The notes beneath the pieces are model-generated. The model made no database searches, had not been told where the DNA came from, and saw only the letters and a program-made list of their open reading frames with translations. From the NCBI RefSeq assembly GCF_932274485.2, contig NC_065879.2, positions 42,650,436 through 42,714,435 of the forward strand: a stretch of 64,000 nt of DNA, read 5' to 3'. The stretch is from Patella vulgata (taxonomy: Eukaryota > Mollusca > Gastropoda > Patellidae). Position numbers and translations under genes: made by a program. Shown one piece after another: positions 9,951 to 22,447 of the stretch (its first letter is position 1; each line of letters opens with the position of its first letter).

Positions 9951-10485
9951 CAATATACTAGCAGAATGCCCTGCTTCGCTCGGGGGTCATAACCCCGAAA
10001 CCGGAAGTAGTAGACTAACGCCACCTGGCCTATGTTACTCCCCGGTCCGAGCTATCCCTATACCCCAAATTTCAGACTCGGGGCAGACCTAGTGTAGCCG
10101 CCAACCCCGAACAGACAGACAAACGACAGTCACAAATATTAGTATACTAGCAGGATACCCGGCTTCGCTCGGGGGTCATAACTCCGAAACCGGAAGTGGT
10201 GGACTAACGCCACCTGGCCTATGCTACTCCCCGGTCCAGCTACCCCTATACCCCAAATTCCAGACTCGGGGCAGACCTAGTGTAGCCGCCAACCCCGAAC
10301 AGACCGGCTTAGTTCGGGGGTCATAACTCTGAAACCGGAAGTGGTAGACTAACGCCACCTGGCCTATGTTACTCCCCATCCGCGCTAACCCTATACCCCA
10401 AATTTTAGACTCGGGGCAGACCTAGTGTAGCCGCCAACCCCGAACAGACAGACAGACAAACGACAGTCACAAATATATATATAGA
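9951..10485 (+). repeat. GC-rich tandem repeat, three units
   Basis: Three units each contain CTCGGGGGTCATAAC (or a variant), CGCCACCTGGCCTATG, CAGACTCGGGGCAGACC and CGCCAACCCCGAACAGAC. The CGGGGG starts are at 9981, 10170 and 10315 (periods 189 and 145, because part of the linker is lost in the third). Units 1 and 3 end in GACA repeats and CAGTCACAAATAT. The layout resembles 3'-terminal sequences of some LINEs or SINEs, but no family is assigned. Confidence 0.8.
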
Positions 10486-11225
10486 AGATAAAAGTGATGT
10501 ATTTCAGGACATAATTATCGTCAAATTATATTATTTTATTATCTATACTACATTCTAAGGCCTCACCAATTCATTGTCTAGCAATTAGTGAAGTGAAGAA
10601 GGGTTTCCATTAATTGTTTATTTACTCACTTTGTAGATCCTTGTGAAAACTCTAGTGACAAAAGTTATCACTTGTTCTGCTTGAAATTGATATACATTGT
10701 TCAGATCATTTAGTTCTTGGGTCATTATCCTTGTTCTCTTTATAGTGCTATAGCTTGTGAATGCTATAGAGATGAAGAAGTCTATTGAATTCTATCTAAT
10801 TAACTTCAAATTAATTATGAGCTTTAACTCAGGGGTGTGGTTTTGATCCTAGGTTTCTACATAACAAAGGGTAAGGTTGCCTTTACTTTGGTTTATGATT
10901 CATATTCACAATATGTCAACATTTAGGGATTGCTCAGATGACTTAGCTGCTCTGGACATAGTTTTGGTGGCTTGCAGTTTTTGATTCCCTCTATTTGAAA
11001 GGCATGTGTGATGATTAATGCTTTTACTGTCATCCTACAAAATCCAGAAATGATAAAGGCCAAAACATGTGTGACGAAAGTAATAATTTATGAAATGAAC
11101 TCAAGCACAAATTCAATTTGGTATTACCTTTTGATACATTCACAATTTGTTCTGGGTAGGCTGGAGGCTTAATATACTGCTTTTATGTCAGCTGAATTGC
11201 AATTAAAATGTATTTTTTATTACAG
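10486..11225 (+). other. Dlg intron, nothing recognised
   Basis: AT-rich sequence without repeats shared with the rest of the window and without a protein-like frame. The final bases form the acceptor of the 11226 exon. Confidence 0.5.
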
Positions 11226-11292
11226 TATGTTAAAAGATTGAAGGCACCAACAGAAAATATCATGGAACTAGAATTGGTGAAAGGAAATAAAG
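11226..11292 (+). CDS. dlg1: Dlg exon: end of PDZ1 and PDZ1-PDZ2 linker
   Basis: The 67-nt exon lies between an acceptor (TTATTACAG) and a donor (G/GTTAGT). It starts in phase 0 and ends in phase 1. It encodes YVKRLKAPTENIMELELVKG followed by NK. This matches the last strand of PDZ1 (YVKR) and the short linker that in Dlg/DLG1 leads into PDZ2 (vertebrate form YVKRRKPVSEKIMEIKLIKG, from memory). Dlg is a membrane-associated guanylate kinase that scaffolds receptors and channels at synapses, septate junctions and epithelial membranes. The phase-1 end joins exactly to the next exon at 37079, where G plus GG restores the glycine of the PDZ2 GLGF loop. The rest of PDZ1 must lie upstream of this window or in exons too diverged to recognise. 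The assignment to Dlg rather than another MAGUK rests on this exon together with PDZ2. Confidence 0.88.
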
Positions 11293-11929
11293 GTTAGTCC
11301 CAATTTCTATGAAAATATTTTGAAAATTGCACTTAAAAGAATGAAGAATCTGAATTGTGATATGATTTCATCTTTGTTGTGTAGATTATTCATCTTCTCT
11401 AAAGCATCACATTTATCATAAATTTTCCATCTTCCATTCTGTTGGGCGTTTTTTTTTTATCATCATCTTTATTGCATGATCACCTAAAACAGTACTATTT
11501 CATTATCACCCGTATCATCTGTAGATCTGCATGTGGGTAGTTTAGCTTTTGCAGTACTCTTTATCATCTTGATATTCATCTTCAGAAATACAGTTTTGAT
11601 CATTGTCATTAGATATTCATCAGTGGTACTGACTGTTAAAATTCTAGATTTGGTTACCATCTAGATTTTTGAGAAAGGGTATTGCTCCATAAACATATAG
11701 ATTATTGGAACAACAATCATGCTAATTGTTAATATGCAAATTAATTTAGAAACAGTTTAAGCTTCGGTACTTTTGCCATGTTTATCACTTCCCAATGTCA
11801 CTTATTGTGAAAAGTATTATTTTGGTAGCCTTCCTATTCAAGAATTAAGAGTTTTCAAATATGGTATTTGAGAAATTTAGTGTTTTGTAAGATTCAATGA
11901 GTTTGTAGATGACTATAATATAGTGTGTT

Positions 11930-12322
11930 TTAAACATACATTATACAAGAGCTAAATCTGCCAATTGCAGGTCTTTCTTTAGACCTGAAATGTTATCTAA
12001 ATTATTAATTAGACATTAACTTATCCAGACGATAATCAACTCTCGATGGCATCACTAGCCTGTGATATTTACTGGATTAGAATCCAGTTTGCTGCTTTTG
12101 ATTAAATCAAAAAATGGATAATCGAGACTTATGTTTTTATTATAGTACCAACTTGAGTAGTGATGATCGAGGCTAGGCCCAAAATTCAATCGCTTAACAC
12201 TCGCTTCAGGGTGGATCAATTTGACTGAAATTTTCAGCAAATTCCCTTTACATTATGTAGTATTTAACTATTATAGTGAGAACTACCAGCTCTTTATCTA
12301 ATCTCCCATAAGATATCTTTAA
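11930..12322 (+). mobile_element. TTAA-flanked MITE, copy 1
   Basis: TTAA followed by ACATACATTAT at the left, and AGATATCTTTAA at the right (related to ATAATGTATCT in other copies). Nearly the same sequence occurs at 37588-37991 (inverted), 46985-47390 and, truncated, at 60182-60386. The TTAA border common to full copies points to a piggyBac- or Kolobok-type transposase. It has no coding sequence. The stretch 11293-11929 before it shows nothing. Confidence 0.75.
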
Positions 12323-12350
12323 GTCCATGCAAAGACTCAATTTGATTGGT

Positions 12351-13480
12351 TTTTATACGCCCACATTTTCATGTGGACGTATATTGTCGTCACCCCTGGC
12401 CGGACGGACGGACGTACTCCACAATTGTTTGTGAACACTCTACAGGTCACAATTTTTATCCGATTTCAATGAAACTTGAAATATAGGTTTATCACCCTAA
12501 GATCTCGAATCCTTTTGATATTGGCATGTATCGGACTGTAACTTCATGGCTTATGGCCCCTGATTGTACAAAAAATCACGTTTTTAGCTTGTGAACACTG
12601 TAGAGTTCACAATTTTTATCCGATTTGGTTTAAACTTGAAATGTATGTTTATAACCCACAGATCTGGGTTTCGATATTCGCACATATCGGACCATAACTT
12701 CTTGAATTATGGCCCCTGATTGTACGTAAAATCACGTTTTTAGCTTGTAGACCTCATAAAGGTCACAATTTTAATCCTATTCAAAAAAATGTGTGAATAT
12801 ATCCCCGTTACACCCTAAGAATGGTTGAGTTTGAATTTCGTAAAAATCTGACCGAAACTGACGGACAAAATGGCCTCCCCTTGTTCGCAAATAGTGTCAA
12901 AATATTGGGTATCAGGGTTGTGGACTCTCTGGCGGTCACAATTTTCATCTGATTTTGATGAAACTTGAACTACATGTTTATAACCCACAGATCTCAGTTC
13001 CTTTCGATATTCGCACATATCAAATCGTAACTTACTGAATTATGGCCCTTGAATGTACAAAAAATCGCGTTTTTAGCTTGTGGTTCCTCTAGAGGTCATA
13101 ATTATTATTTGATTTAAAAAAAACATTCGAATATATCACCGTTACACCGTAACTTCCTGGATTATGGCTCCTGATTGTTCGAAAAATCGCATTTGAAAGG
13201 CTTTTAATTATATCACTATTCCACCATAATGAAAGTTGAATTCGAATTTCTGGAAAATCGAAATAAAACTGCCAGACAAAATGGCCGCACTTTGTATGCA
13301 AATTGTGTAAAAGTATGCTACTAAGGTTGTGGACCCTCTAGAGGTCACAATTTTTATCCGATTTTGATGAAACTTAAAACATATATATCTTTATATCCCA
13401 AAGATCTCAGTCCCTTTTGATATTAGGGCATTTCAGACCATAACTTTCTGGATTATTGCCCTGCCTGGCAGCCGCTGGTT
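12351..13480 (+). mobile_element. Family A (pearl-like) tandem-repeat element, copy 2
   Basis: It begins TTTTATACGCCCACATTTTC with a self-complementary start and ends with a degraded CTGCCTGGCAGCCGCTGG. Between are diverged monomers with the words GCTTGTG, GAGGTCACAATTTT, TATCCGATTT, GATCTCAGT, TATTCGCACATATC and ATTATGGCCCCTGATTGTAC. The layout (short terminal repeat, short palindrome, tandem core of roughly 150-170 bp units, no gene) is that of the bivalve 'pearl' elements and Helentron-type non-autonomous elements. That link is from memory. Confidence 0.75.
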
Positions 13481-14883
13481 ATAAATTAATAACATTAATG
13501 CTTTTGGTAACCAATACATTTCCCACTGTTTTCCAATTGATGGCTATGTATTAGGATTACAACGGATGGAAATTATCAATAAATAATGAAAACGTTTGGA
13601 GTCCCTTCTTGTATATTTAAATTCTGGTTACACACAATTATTTGTTCTCTAAAAGTGGAAGTGGATTTAATGGGCTTGAATTGAATCTTTTGTAAAGATA
13701 AGCTTTCAAATTAATTGGGTTTGGGGGGGGGGGGGTTAATGTAGAAGTAGAATACACTTTAAGAGTGTCAACATCTTTGTCATCTGCCTTAAATTCATGT
13801 AATATTCCATTTTAAAAAGCACCACGCTCTGAACATACGGTATATGAGATGTGAATCGATTACAGGAATATTAGAATGTGATAAACAGTGCCAATAGAAT
13901 ATTGATGAATAGAGGAAATATATCTATTGATGTGTAACGTCAGTCTTTCTCTCACGTCTAATTTCATTAGCGATTTTGACAGTTCTCGGCTTGCCTACTG
14001 GATGGGACAATTATCTCTAGAACAAAGATGCTTTCATTCTGTTAATAGATCAGTTATCTATTCACATGCAACCATATGGAAATAAGGAACAAATTACTTA
14101 ACACATTCTACCCACATATCTTTGTGTGGAATAGCCATTTAATACAACCATTTGTTGAAGTGTGTGATCATTAATAGGAGTTTTATAGTTTACATGTGTT
14201 AATGTCTTTTTAAGAAATATATTTTCTTCTCAAAATCAATAATAGAAATATATATATATATATATATTATATATTGCTTAACACAAGTAATTTATAAAAA
14301 ATAAAGAATACTTGCAATATAAAATGTAGGACACCAACCCCATCCCCAATAAAATAAAATTAAATGGTAAGGTGAGGAAAAATGTTATGAATTTCTGAAT
14401 TTTCATCCAAATAGGATATTTTTGTCAGCAGAAACCAGATTTTATTAAATTAATACTTTGTGTAACCGTGTCTGGTGTTTAGTAATGTAGGTTTTTGTGT
14501 TTTTGCAAATGGTTTTAGCACACTCATTACTTATATCCACTTTATGTAGAGAAGTTTGCATGAATCATATAGTTAATATTTTTTGTATTGATGTACTATT
14601 GATGTCGAACACAGGCAATTAGTAGGTGATCTAAAATTGGGATCATTAAGACAAAAATAATGTCAATCTAAATTAAATCCTACTATTGATTTCTTTACTG
14701 CTATCAAACCAACTTTAATTTACTCCTGGTTGTTTTAATGAAACAGACTCATTTAACTAATACTTGTATGGTTAAATATCAGAGAGCACAGTCGAAATTC
14801 GTTTTGTAAGGATTTTTAAGAAATACATCTTGGGGCATCTTTTAAAAACACCATTTTCAAGACACTGAAGTCATAGGTTTACA
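13481..14883 (+). other. Dlg intron with simple repeats
   Basis: It contains a poly-G run near 13722-13735 and a TA microsatellite near 14252-14275. No gene or mobile element boundaries were seen. Confidence 0.5.
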
Positions 14884-15564
14884 ACAGGGCTTCCACTTCA
14901 AAATTTTCCCAGACGGTCATTTTTCACATGGTGAAAGTGGTGCTATTTTTAGCACATAATGAAAAGCCTCAAAACAACATGCTATTGAAATGTTTATCGG
15001 GTTTAATTGGGTCAAGGACAGTCACACAAAATTAAATGTCACATCAGCATTGATACAAACCCACCTCCGTAATAAATAAAGGAACACTGTAATCATTTTA
15101 TTTATTTATTTATACATTCATAATATATAACAATAACGAGACATTCATTCATTCATTGATCGCAAGTACACTATTTTCTTACTTTATTTACAATATCAGA
15201 GCCGACTTTCTAAACTTCTGGGAACCTGTCACAAAACTATTCTTGGTGCTATGTTTCTGCCAAAACAGTCTTTTAAATAACCAGTGCGTACTGAGTACTT
15301 GACGAGTTACATCTACTGTTGACTTTCTCCATACACGGGGGAAAAAAGTAGCTCCGAATGATTAACGCATTTAAATAATTCAAATTCATAAAAATGTACA
15401 ATAATTAACATGCTTCTTAAACTTATCAATAAATTAACTTGTATTGATATTTGGGGAGCTCAAACAATATCGTGCTGGACATATTTCAAAATGGCGAGTG
15501 TAAAACTTCATTGTGTCAAACAAAGTAACATCTATCAATTGATATAATGTTAAATAAAATTAAA
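14884..15564 (+). other. Intron; possible hAT terminus at its start
   Basis: It starts CAGGGCTTCCACTTCAAAAT, which resembles a hAT end, but no inverse partner was found. A TTTA run lies near 15095-15112. Nothing else is recognised. Confidence 0.3.
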
Positions 15565-16739
15565 ACAAGCCAATAGTGAGGCTGATGTCCCCCGCCGAAA
15601 TCCCAAAATAAATAGATGACACATATTAATTAATCGCACATTTATTTTTTTCAAAAGTATCGAGCAATCAAACTATACATTAAGTTTCATCACTCTCTAT
15701 CAGATAGAATCAAGATTATCTCAAAATGTTAATCATTGAACTCAGTCAAGACATTCACCTAATGAACATCTACATGAAGTTTAAACATTCAACCTTACTA
15801 ATTAAAAGCAGGGTTGTTATGTTCCAAAGTCTTGACCAATCAAATTGCTTATCGCTCCTTAGCCTAAGCAGTAAATTCGTACCATCGAACTTAGTCAAGG
15901 TAATGATATAATGAATCTATATTCTGAGTTTTATCGCTCTCACTTCATCATAACCAAAGTTATTGTGCCCCAAAGCATCAACCAATCAGATTGCTTATCT
16001 CTGCTTACCATAAGCAGACAGTCAAGGCATTCACCTAATGAACGCCTACACCAAGTTTGAACATTCTAACTCAATTAGAAGGAGAGTTATTGTGTTCCAA
16101 AGTCTCGATCAATCAAATTGCTTATCGCTCTGCTTACCCCCAGCAGAAAATGTTCATTATCAAACTTAGTCAAGGTAATTGATATAATGAATTTATACTC
16201 AGAGTTTCATCGCTCTCACTTCATTATAACCAAAGTTATCATGCCCCTAAAGCATCAACCAATGAGATTGCTTATCTCTGCCTAACATAAGCAGACAATG
16301 TTCTTCATCGAACTCCATCAAGAGATTCACCTAATGAATGCCTACACCAAGTTTGAACATTCTACCTCAATTAGAAGGAGAGTTATTGTGTTCCAAAGTC
16401 TCGACCAATCAAATTGCTTATCGCTCTGCTTACCCTGAGCAGAAAATGCTCATTATCGAACTTAGTCAAGGTATTAATGTATTGAAACTGTACACCAAGT
16501 TTCATCACTCTTACTTAATTAGAACTAAAGTTATCGTGTCCCAAAGCATCAACCAATCAAATTGCTTATCTTTGCTTACCCTAAGCAGAAAACACTCATC
16601 TTCGAACTCCATCAAGGTATTGACCTAATAAACAGCTATATCAAGTTTGAACATTAGAAAGAGGGTTATTGTGTCCCAGACAGACAGACAGACGAACCCA
16701 TTTTAATAGTGCCCTGCTTTCTTCGAAAGGCTGGGGACA
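15565..16739 (+). mobile_element. Family B tandem-repeat element, copy 1
   Basis: One end is AACAAGCCAATAGTGAGGCT then GATGTCCCCCGCC; the other is GCTTTCTTCGAAAGGCTGGG followed by GACA, so TGTCCCC... is inverted at the two ends and a small hairpin (CTTTCTTCGAAAG) sits next to the right end. The core is a diverged tandem array with CAACCAATCAAATTGCTTAT, CTTACCCTAAGCAGAAAATG and CACCAAGTTTGAACATTCTA in each unit. The right part carries GACA repeats. Other copies: 35333-36675, 51163-55691, 61514-61770. Confidence 0.75.
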
Positions 16740-18027
16740 AAAAAAGGATCAGAAACATACCTGACAACACATCTTTTGTGTCGGAATATCATATCTTAAC
16801 CACAGGAATGTTTGTGACCATTTAGTTAAGATTTGACAACAGACTTTGGTTTGCGGAGAGGAACTGTCTTCATGAGGACAATATCATCATCTCGCTTTCT
16901 TTTGTTATTCTGAAAGGTCTGGAATTTCAACATTTTGAAATGATGTGAAGAACGCTAACATATATATATATATATCATTCGCTTTTACAGTAAATATGGC
17001 AGCATGTGCGATGAAAGTCGGCAAATATGCTGTTACAACAACTTGGTTTTAAGAATGATCACACAGTACTAGGCCTAATTATAAAACAAAATGCAGCTAA
17101 TTAAAAATTAATTAATTGTTAATCTGTTTGATGTTGATCCTCCGTTGATTGTGATTAGAGCAATATACGCAAGAATAATTAATTGGCAGTGGTTTCCATT
17201 TGTGGACTACTAAACGCTGTTAATTTTATTATACCCGACAGTATACATCACGACACGCACAAGGTTTGGTCATGTCTATGGATTTTATGAATTGGCACAA
17301 AATATGTTACTTTTCCGGCTTGCAAAATGACCTACGGGTCTGATCCAGTTTCGGTCATTTTCAAAAGCCCTCCATCCTGACCATATCATATACCGCCGAT
17401 ATGGAAACCATGGTTTACAGGGATGTGCGTAGAAAAATATTCAGTCTTCTAAAAAAGGGTTAGGGTTAGTATTCCCCAAAATACTCATTTATATAAAGTG
17501 GCCATTGTGGACTCTGGAAATTCATGAACCTCCCCAACTGGCCTACAATTAGCATCTCCCAACAAATAAAGATGATTTTTTCCATTTCAAATAATATTTA
17601 TTTACAAGAAAATGGCAGTGGGTTGGAAATGTGCTTAAAGATATTTTTGCTGGGCAGAGTAGGGCCTATATTGGTGCTGGTAACTTTTATAGTAGGCACA
17701 TCCCTGAGTTTAGAATTATAGTTTCTGGACAAATGATGTGGTAAGGCCACACCAATTTGATTTTCTGTTTAAGTTTTGAAATTTAATGGAGAATACTGTC
17801 GCAAAAAGTTGTTTTAATATGAAAAATAATGTTAATATTAAAATATTTTTAGCCCTGCGAAATTTTATAAGTCTTTCTGAATATTTTTACAAAGGAAAAA
17901 GATACCAAAAAAACCCTGAATTGACTTTTATGCATATCTGCAGCCTCGTTTTGATTTTTTTCCGTGAGTGAAGGCTATTGCAACTGAGCACTGCATCCAG
18001 TCATTTTGTCTAACTGGAAGCATAAAA
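16740..18027 (+). other. Dlg intron, nothing recognised
   Basis: A TA microsatellite lies at about 16961-16976. The remainder has short open frames without protein-like features. Confidence 0.5.
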
Positions 18028-18240
18028 ATGGTCAATTGTGTTGTTTGGGGATGTACTAATAGCACAAACAATAAATCGGGAAGCATGTATCATTTTTTAA
18101 AAATTTCCAAGCGAGGCAACACGCAGAATGGTCTGGACACAGTGATGTCAACAAGGTGATGTCAAAACACGCTTCTCTTTGTTCGGAGCATTTCGAGTTA
18201 TCTGCTTACAAACGTGACCAGTGCAATTTTAATAATATTA
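18028..18240 (+). pseudogene. THAP zinc-finger domain remnant
   Basis: The frame from ATG 18028 reads MVNCVVWGCTNSTNNKSGSM then YHFLKISK. After a one-base shift near 18110 it continues ARQHAEWSGHSDVNKVMSKH and ASLCSEHFELSAYKRDQCNF. The CxxxxC near the start and the CSEHF later are the C2CH zinc ligands of a THAP domain. THAP domains bind DNA in P-element and Kolobok transposases and in host THAP proteins. The frameshift and lack of a downstream frame show that it is dead or at least interrupted. It lies 7.6 kb upstream of a Kolobok-type transposase core (25619-26640) and may be the N-terminal part of the same or a sister element. Confidence 0.7.
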
Positions 18241-18349
18241 TTATGTCGATCAAGATACAGCAGTTATGTTCTCTTTCAATGTTAAAACCATGCATAGTTC
18301 TATGGTGAAACCGACACGCTTTCAAAATCTAACAATAGAAATGATTGAT

Positions 18350-18363
18350 GTAACCATAGCAAC
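18350..18363. promoter_or_regulatory. X-box-like palindrome
   Basis: GTAACCATAGCAAC fits the RFX X-box consensus GTNRCC-(0-3)-RGYAAC. It lies just downstream of the THAP remnant. Confidence 0.45.
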
Positions 18364-18926
18364 GAAATGTAAACAACACAGCTAGGTAGGCCAGCTAAAT
18401 ACTAAATGTAAATTAATATCCCCACTTCGAAGCGTCTTCCGCGTCAGTAATAGGTGTAGGCCTATGTCGACGATTTTGCAGTCGATCATAGATAATCCTA
18501 GATGTAGGAAGTCCGTCAGATTTAACTAGGTAAATGAGTGTGATAGAATATTTTTTGAGCGATACGCTGATACTCCGGTCCGATGCCGATAGTCCTATGA
18601 GTCATGACCCTATGTATGTGATCCTCGTTTTCAATTGTTGCACAAGCAAAGTAGTCTAGGGCATATAATAATAATATTAATAATGAATATTTATATTGTG
18701 ATACACTTGTGATGTGCTGTAGTGGCTGCTCCTGTTTAGTTTAGCATATAATGCGTATTACCCTATGGCTAGGGTAAACTTATTGGAATTAATAGTTTTT
18801 CTCCGATATATTTTCGCCGATGAAGTTTGAACATCAATAAATGAAGTGAAAAGTTATCGAGAATCCAACTCCAAGGACTATGGTGATAAGAAAAGGTAGG
18901 CCTACGCTGTTTTTAGTGCCTATTTG

Positions 18927-19073
18927 TCATTCTTTGTAGATAGAAATGGCAGAATGGTCCAAACCATTATCGTCACCGTTGTTGCTCGCCATTCGAATGG
19001 GCTCGTACTGATTGGGAAGAACATTCAGGGTGAAATCAATGTCTAACAAGCTGTCACTTTCTGCCGATGCCAT
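18927..19073 (-). other. Short coding-looking frame, unassigned
   Basis: A 48-codon - strand frame reads MASAESDSLLDIDFTLNVLP, then NQYEPIRMASNNGDDNGLDH and SAISIYKE. The acidic start followed by a YEP motif recalls the N-termini of invertebrate proteins with a P2X7-type C-terminal zinc domain, which I know to be common in molluscs, but this is only a resemblance. It might be a lone first exon or a fragment carried by a transposon. Confidence 0.3.
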
Positions 19074-19598
19074 ATTGAAATATACATTGACTGCTACACG
19101 AGAGTCGCCTAGCTCTTACATCAGGTCACGTGATTTAGCTTCAGCTCATTAATTGTCGGGTGTTTCCATAATTGCTGAAATCCGAAAGTGTTTTTTAACG
19201 TTATTTGTTCCCAAAACTTTTTTTTTAAAAAAGAAATAATTCTGAAATCCGTTACACAATGAACTAAGAAAATGATTAAATTAAACTTTTACTATAGCAT
19301 TATCCTTTAATCAGATTTATTTATCATAACCCTGAAGAAATGGAAATAAAATTGGTTTGGCTTAATGGTGATGCATGAGTCAGGATACTAAAATGACGCC
19401 ACATTTTATTTGTTTAAGTTGTTTACATACCTAATATATTTTTTTTTAAGTTTTGTAATTACCTGAATTTAAAAGGTGTGAAACTTGCTCATCTTTCGTA
19501 ATATAAAGGACAATTCATATCCAATGAAATCTATTACTTGCATGTCTGTGGGCCTTTATCCTTTTAGTCATCTAGGTGGCTTGTTCATGTTTAAATGT

Positions 19599-22443
19599 TA
19601 AGAGCGTGTCCGCGAGAGCACCATGCAGGGGGTGATAACCCTTGGGTCAGGGATTTGGACCAAATTTTTTCTGTGAGATGGGTTAGTACCCAGATACATC
19701 CCCACAAAATATTAGATTGATTCAGTTGATACCGACCTGGAAAATTGGAAAAGTATTTTTTAATCGAAAAATAAGCCAAAATTAGGCAATTTTGGATCCA
19801 AATTTGAATGACCTGCTATTCGGACAATAATTGATTTGGATAGACAAAATTTTGGGCATTAGTAGGACCACTCAGGTTCCTCCTTCACACTGAGTTTGAA
19901 GTTTCTACTGCTAATGATACCTTGGATACCCAACTCTCTCTGAAAATTGAATTTAATAAAAACCAATGTTTAAGAGGCTATAGCTCGTTCTTTGCAGGGA
20001 CTAGGACCAAAGTTGAATGTTACCCACAACTAGCAACCTTCCTACTAACAAAATAAAAAATAAAAATGACCGGAACAGTCATAATAAAAACAGGAGAAAT
20101 ATATTAAAAACACCAAAAATTAGGATAAAATGTTCCGTCTATCAATACCCCAGATGAAGTATATGTATGGACATCTTTACAAATTTAATATATTCCATTT
20201 AGTCGTTAGCAAGGATGATTTAGACATGAGAGGAACAAAGTAAAATGAGATTTAAAGTCCACTTGACACAAACTAGGTCATTTTGGGACTAGCATAATGG
20301 TGATGCATACTGTATCTATGGACATCATCACTAAGTTAATATATTCGTTAGCAAGGGTGATTTTGACTTAAGAGAGAGGAATGGGGTTTAAGGTCCACTC
20401 AACACAAACTAGGTCATTTTGGGACTAACATATGGTACAATTTTACTTCAATAATACACTTGTGGGAAAAGAGAATATCCATGAGGTTGGACAAACAACA
20501 CCACACCATGTCACCGGCATGCTGTCACACCACTTAACTCAATGACAAACCTTAGGATCTAAAGTCTTATGTGTTAGACCAGGGACGAGTTTCATGAATG
20601 TCCAATGCAATTTAAACAGAACAAATCGTCTTCTATAAATATGATAAAATGAAAGGTGAAATATGATACACGATTCAGTGTAAGCATATTTTAGCTCTTG
20701 GGTAAAAGAAGTGTTTCTGAGGGATGTATGTGTTCGCTCTTGTAACAGGTTTTAAGGATGAGGGGATTGTAGATGATCCAGTGACAGTAAGTCGTAGTCA
20801 CACAATCAGCAAGACGACTATACAACACCTTTTCTACCAATGTTCCTTGTGCCAAATAGGTTATTTTGGTCAAACATATTTTAGGAATCAGACCAGCTTA
20901 TTCCCATCTGTATTTAGGAGCCGATCATTGTATAGAAACATTTGGAAGTTTTCATGGAGGGTCATTACAGATCGGGAGGCTATGATGATTCCATATTGAA
21001 ATCCCTGAAGGAGAAGAGGTCAAAAACAGTACTACAAAATAAAACAGTACTCTGGGGTCCAAAAACCTTGAAGGAAGGTCAGAGAGCATTTACACTCGAA
21101 CGTAGGAATCTAAGAAAGTGAGCACTTCTGCTCGAACGTAGGTATATGTAGGAGTTTGGCACATGCAGTCAACATTATCCTGGAGTTCCATAAATCCTGT
21201 TGTGATCTATCTTTCCCTTCAGAGATTTCAATACCAGACATTAAATGTCCCTACATGAACACTTCTGAATGTTTCTTCTTATGGTTCTTCTTTACATGAG
21301 AAGGTGTACAAATTAATAGATATCAAGTTTATGATAGTCATGTCAGTCAAATTTATACGATGATCTGCTCATGAATACAGATCTTAATAACAGTGGTCTG
21401 ATCCCTGCAAAATTACACACCACTTATGACTCTTCCCTATGGCTATAAAGCAAGCGTGAAAGTCAGATTTGTCACAAAAATATTATGATTTTAAACAAAA
21501 TAATCTATTTGACACGATTCACGTTGAAATTACGAAATATTACAAGTAATGGTGATGATCAGTAGTGATTTGAAGATAATCGTTGGTCATTGCTGAAAAG
21601 GTGCTGCTTTGGTTAAATTGTGCTAATATAAAAGCTTGCTATGCCAGTCCTTACATTTATGCACTTCCGTGCTACTAACTACTGAATACAGATGAGAATA
21701 ATCGTTGCCTGATTCTGCAAAATTATACACCAGTTAAGCCCCTTTCCTACGATGACCGCGAAGGTCCGATTTTGTCATAAAAACTTCATAATTTTTAACC
21801 AAGATAGTATATTTGGCACAAGGAACGTTCAAGTAACAAAAAATAGTACTAATGTTTATAATCAACGGTCATTTGAACTCTTGAAAATAGTAGTCGGTCA
21901 TCAGTGAAAAGACGAATTTCGTGGAATATACCATTTTTACACATTTTCAGAATATTACAGCACTCTAGTGGGTTGCGTTCCGGTCAGTTTTTTTCTTTTG
22001 ACATTTACTTTGAGAAATGCCGTTCACAGAAGCAGCTACATGCGTTTTAGGATAGCATAGTTTTAAACATATGTAAAATGACCACTTTATGATCACTCAC
22101 AGAAAATTCCACACGATTCATTCATTCCCAAACGACTGCAGGATTTTAAGACGACTACTAGGCCTATCATACCTGACCAATATCAAAAATTTAGAGACAC
22201 AACATTTCGGGTAGGAGCGTTTTGAAATTAGGGTAACAATTTGGTCGAAATATGTCAACTTTTGCCCCAAAACAACAATTTCCAGTTATACCGGAAGTTG
22301 TCCATTCAAAATTTTTTCACTTCATCATGTGACTTCTGTCACCTAGGGGTGACCATAGACCAAGTATGGTTGAAATTTGCTGACCCCCCGGGTTATCGTT
22401 TTTTTCAATTTCTGCATGGTGCTCTTGTGGACACGCTCTTAAT
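19599..22443. mobile_element. TTAA-flanked transposon without coding capacity (Kolobok/piggyBac type)
   Basis: Both ends read TTAAGAGCGTGTCC inward, continuing with GCGAGAGCACCATGCAG at the left and ACAAGAGCACCATGCAG at the right (read inverted). Further in, both share GATAACCC and GGGTCAG. The TTAA at each border is the duplication of piggyBac and Kolobok. The 2.85-kb interior holds diverged internal duplications (about 20150-20290 with 20300-20440, and about 21370-21640 with 21680-21905). No transposase is recognisable; the 91-codon frame at 20724 is unassigned. Confidence 0.85.
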
Positions 22444-22447
22444 GACA

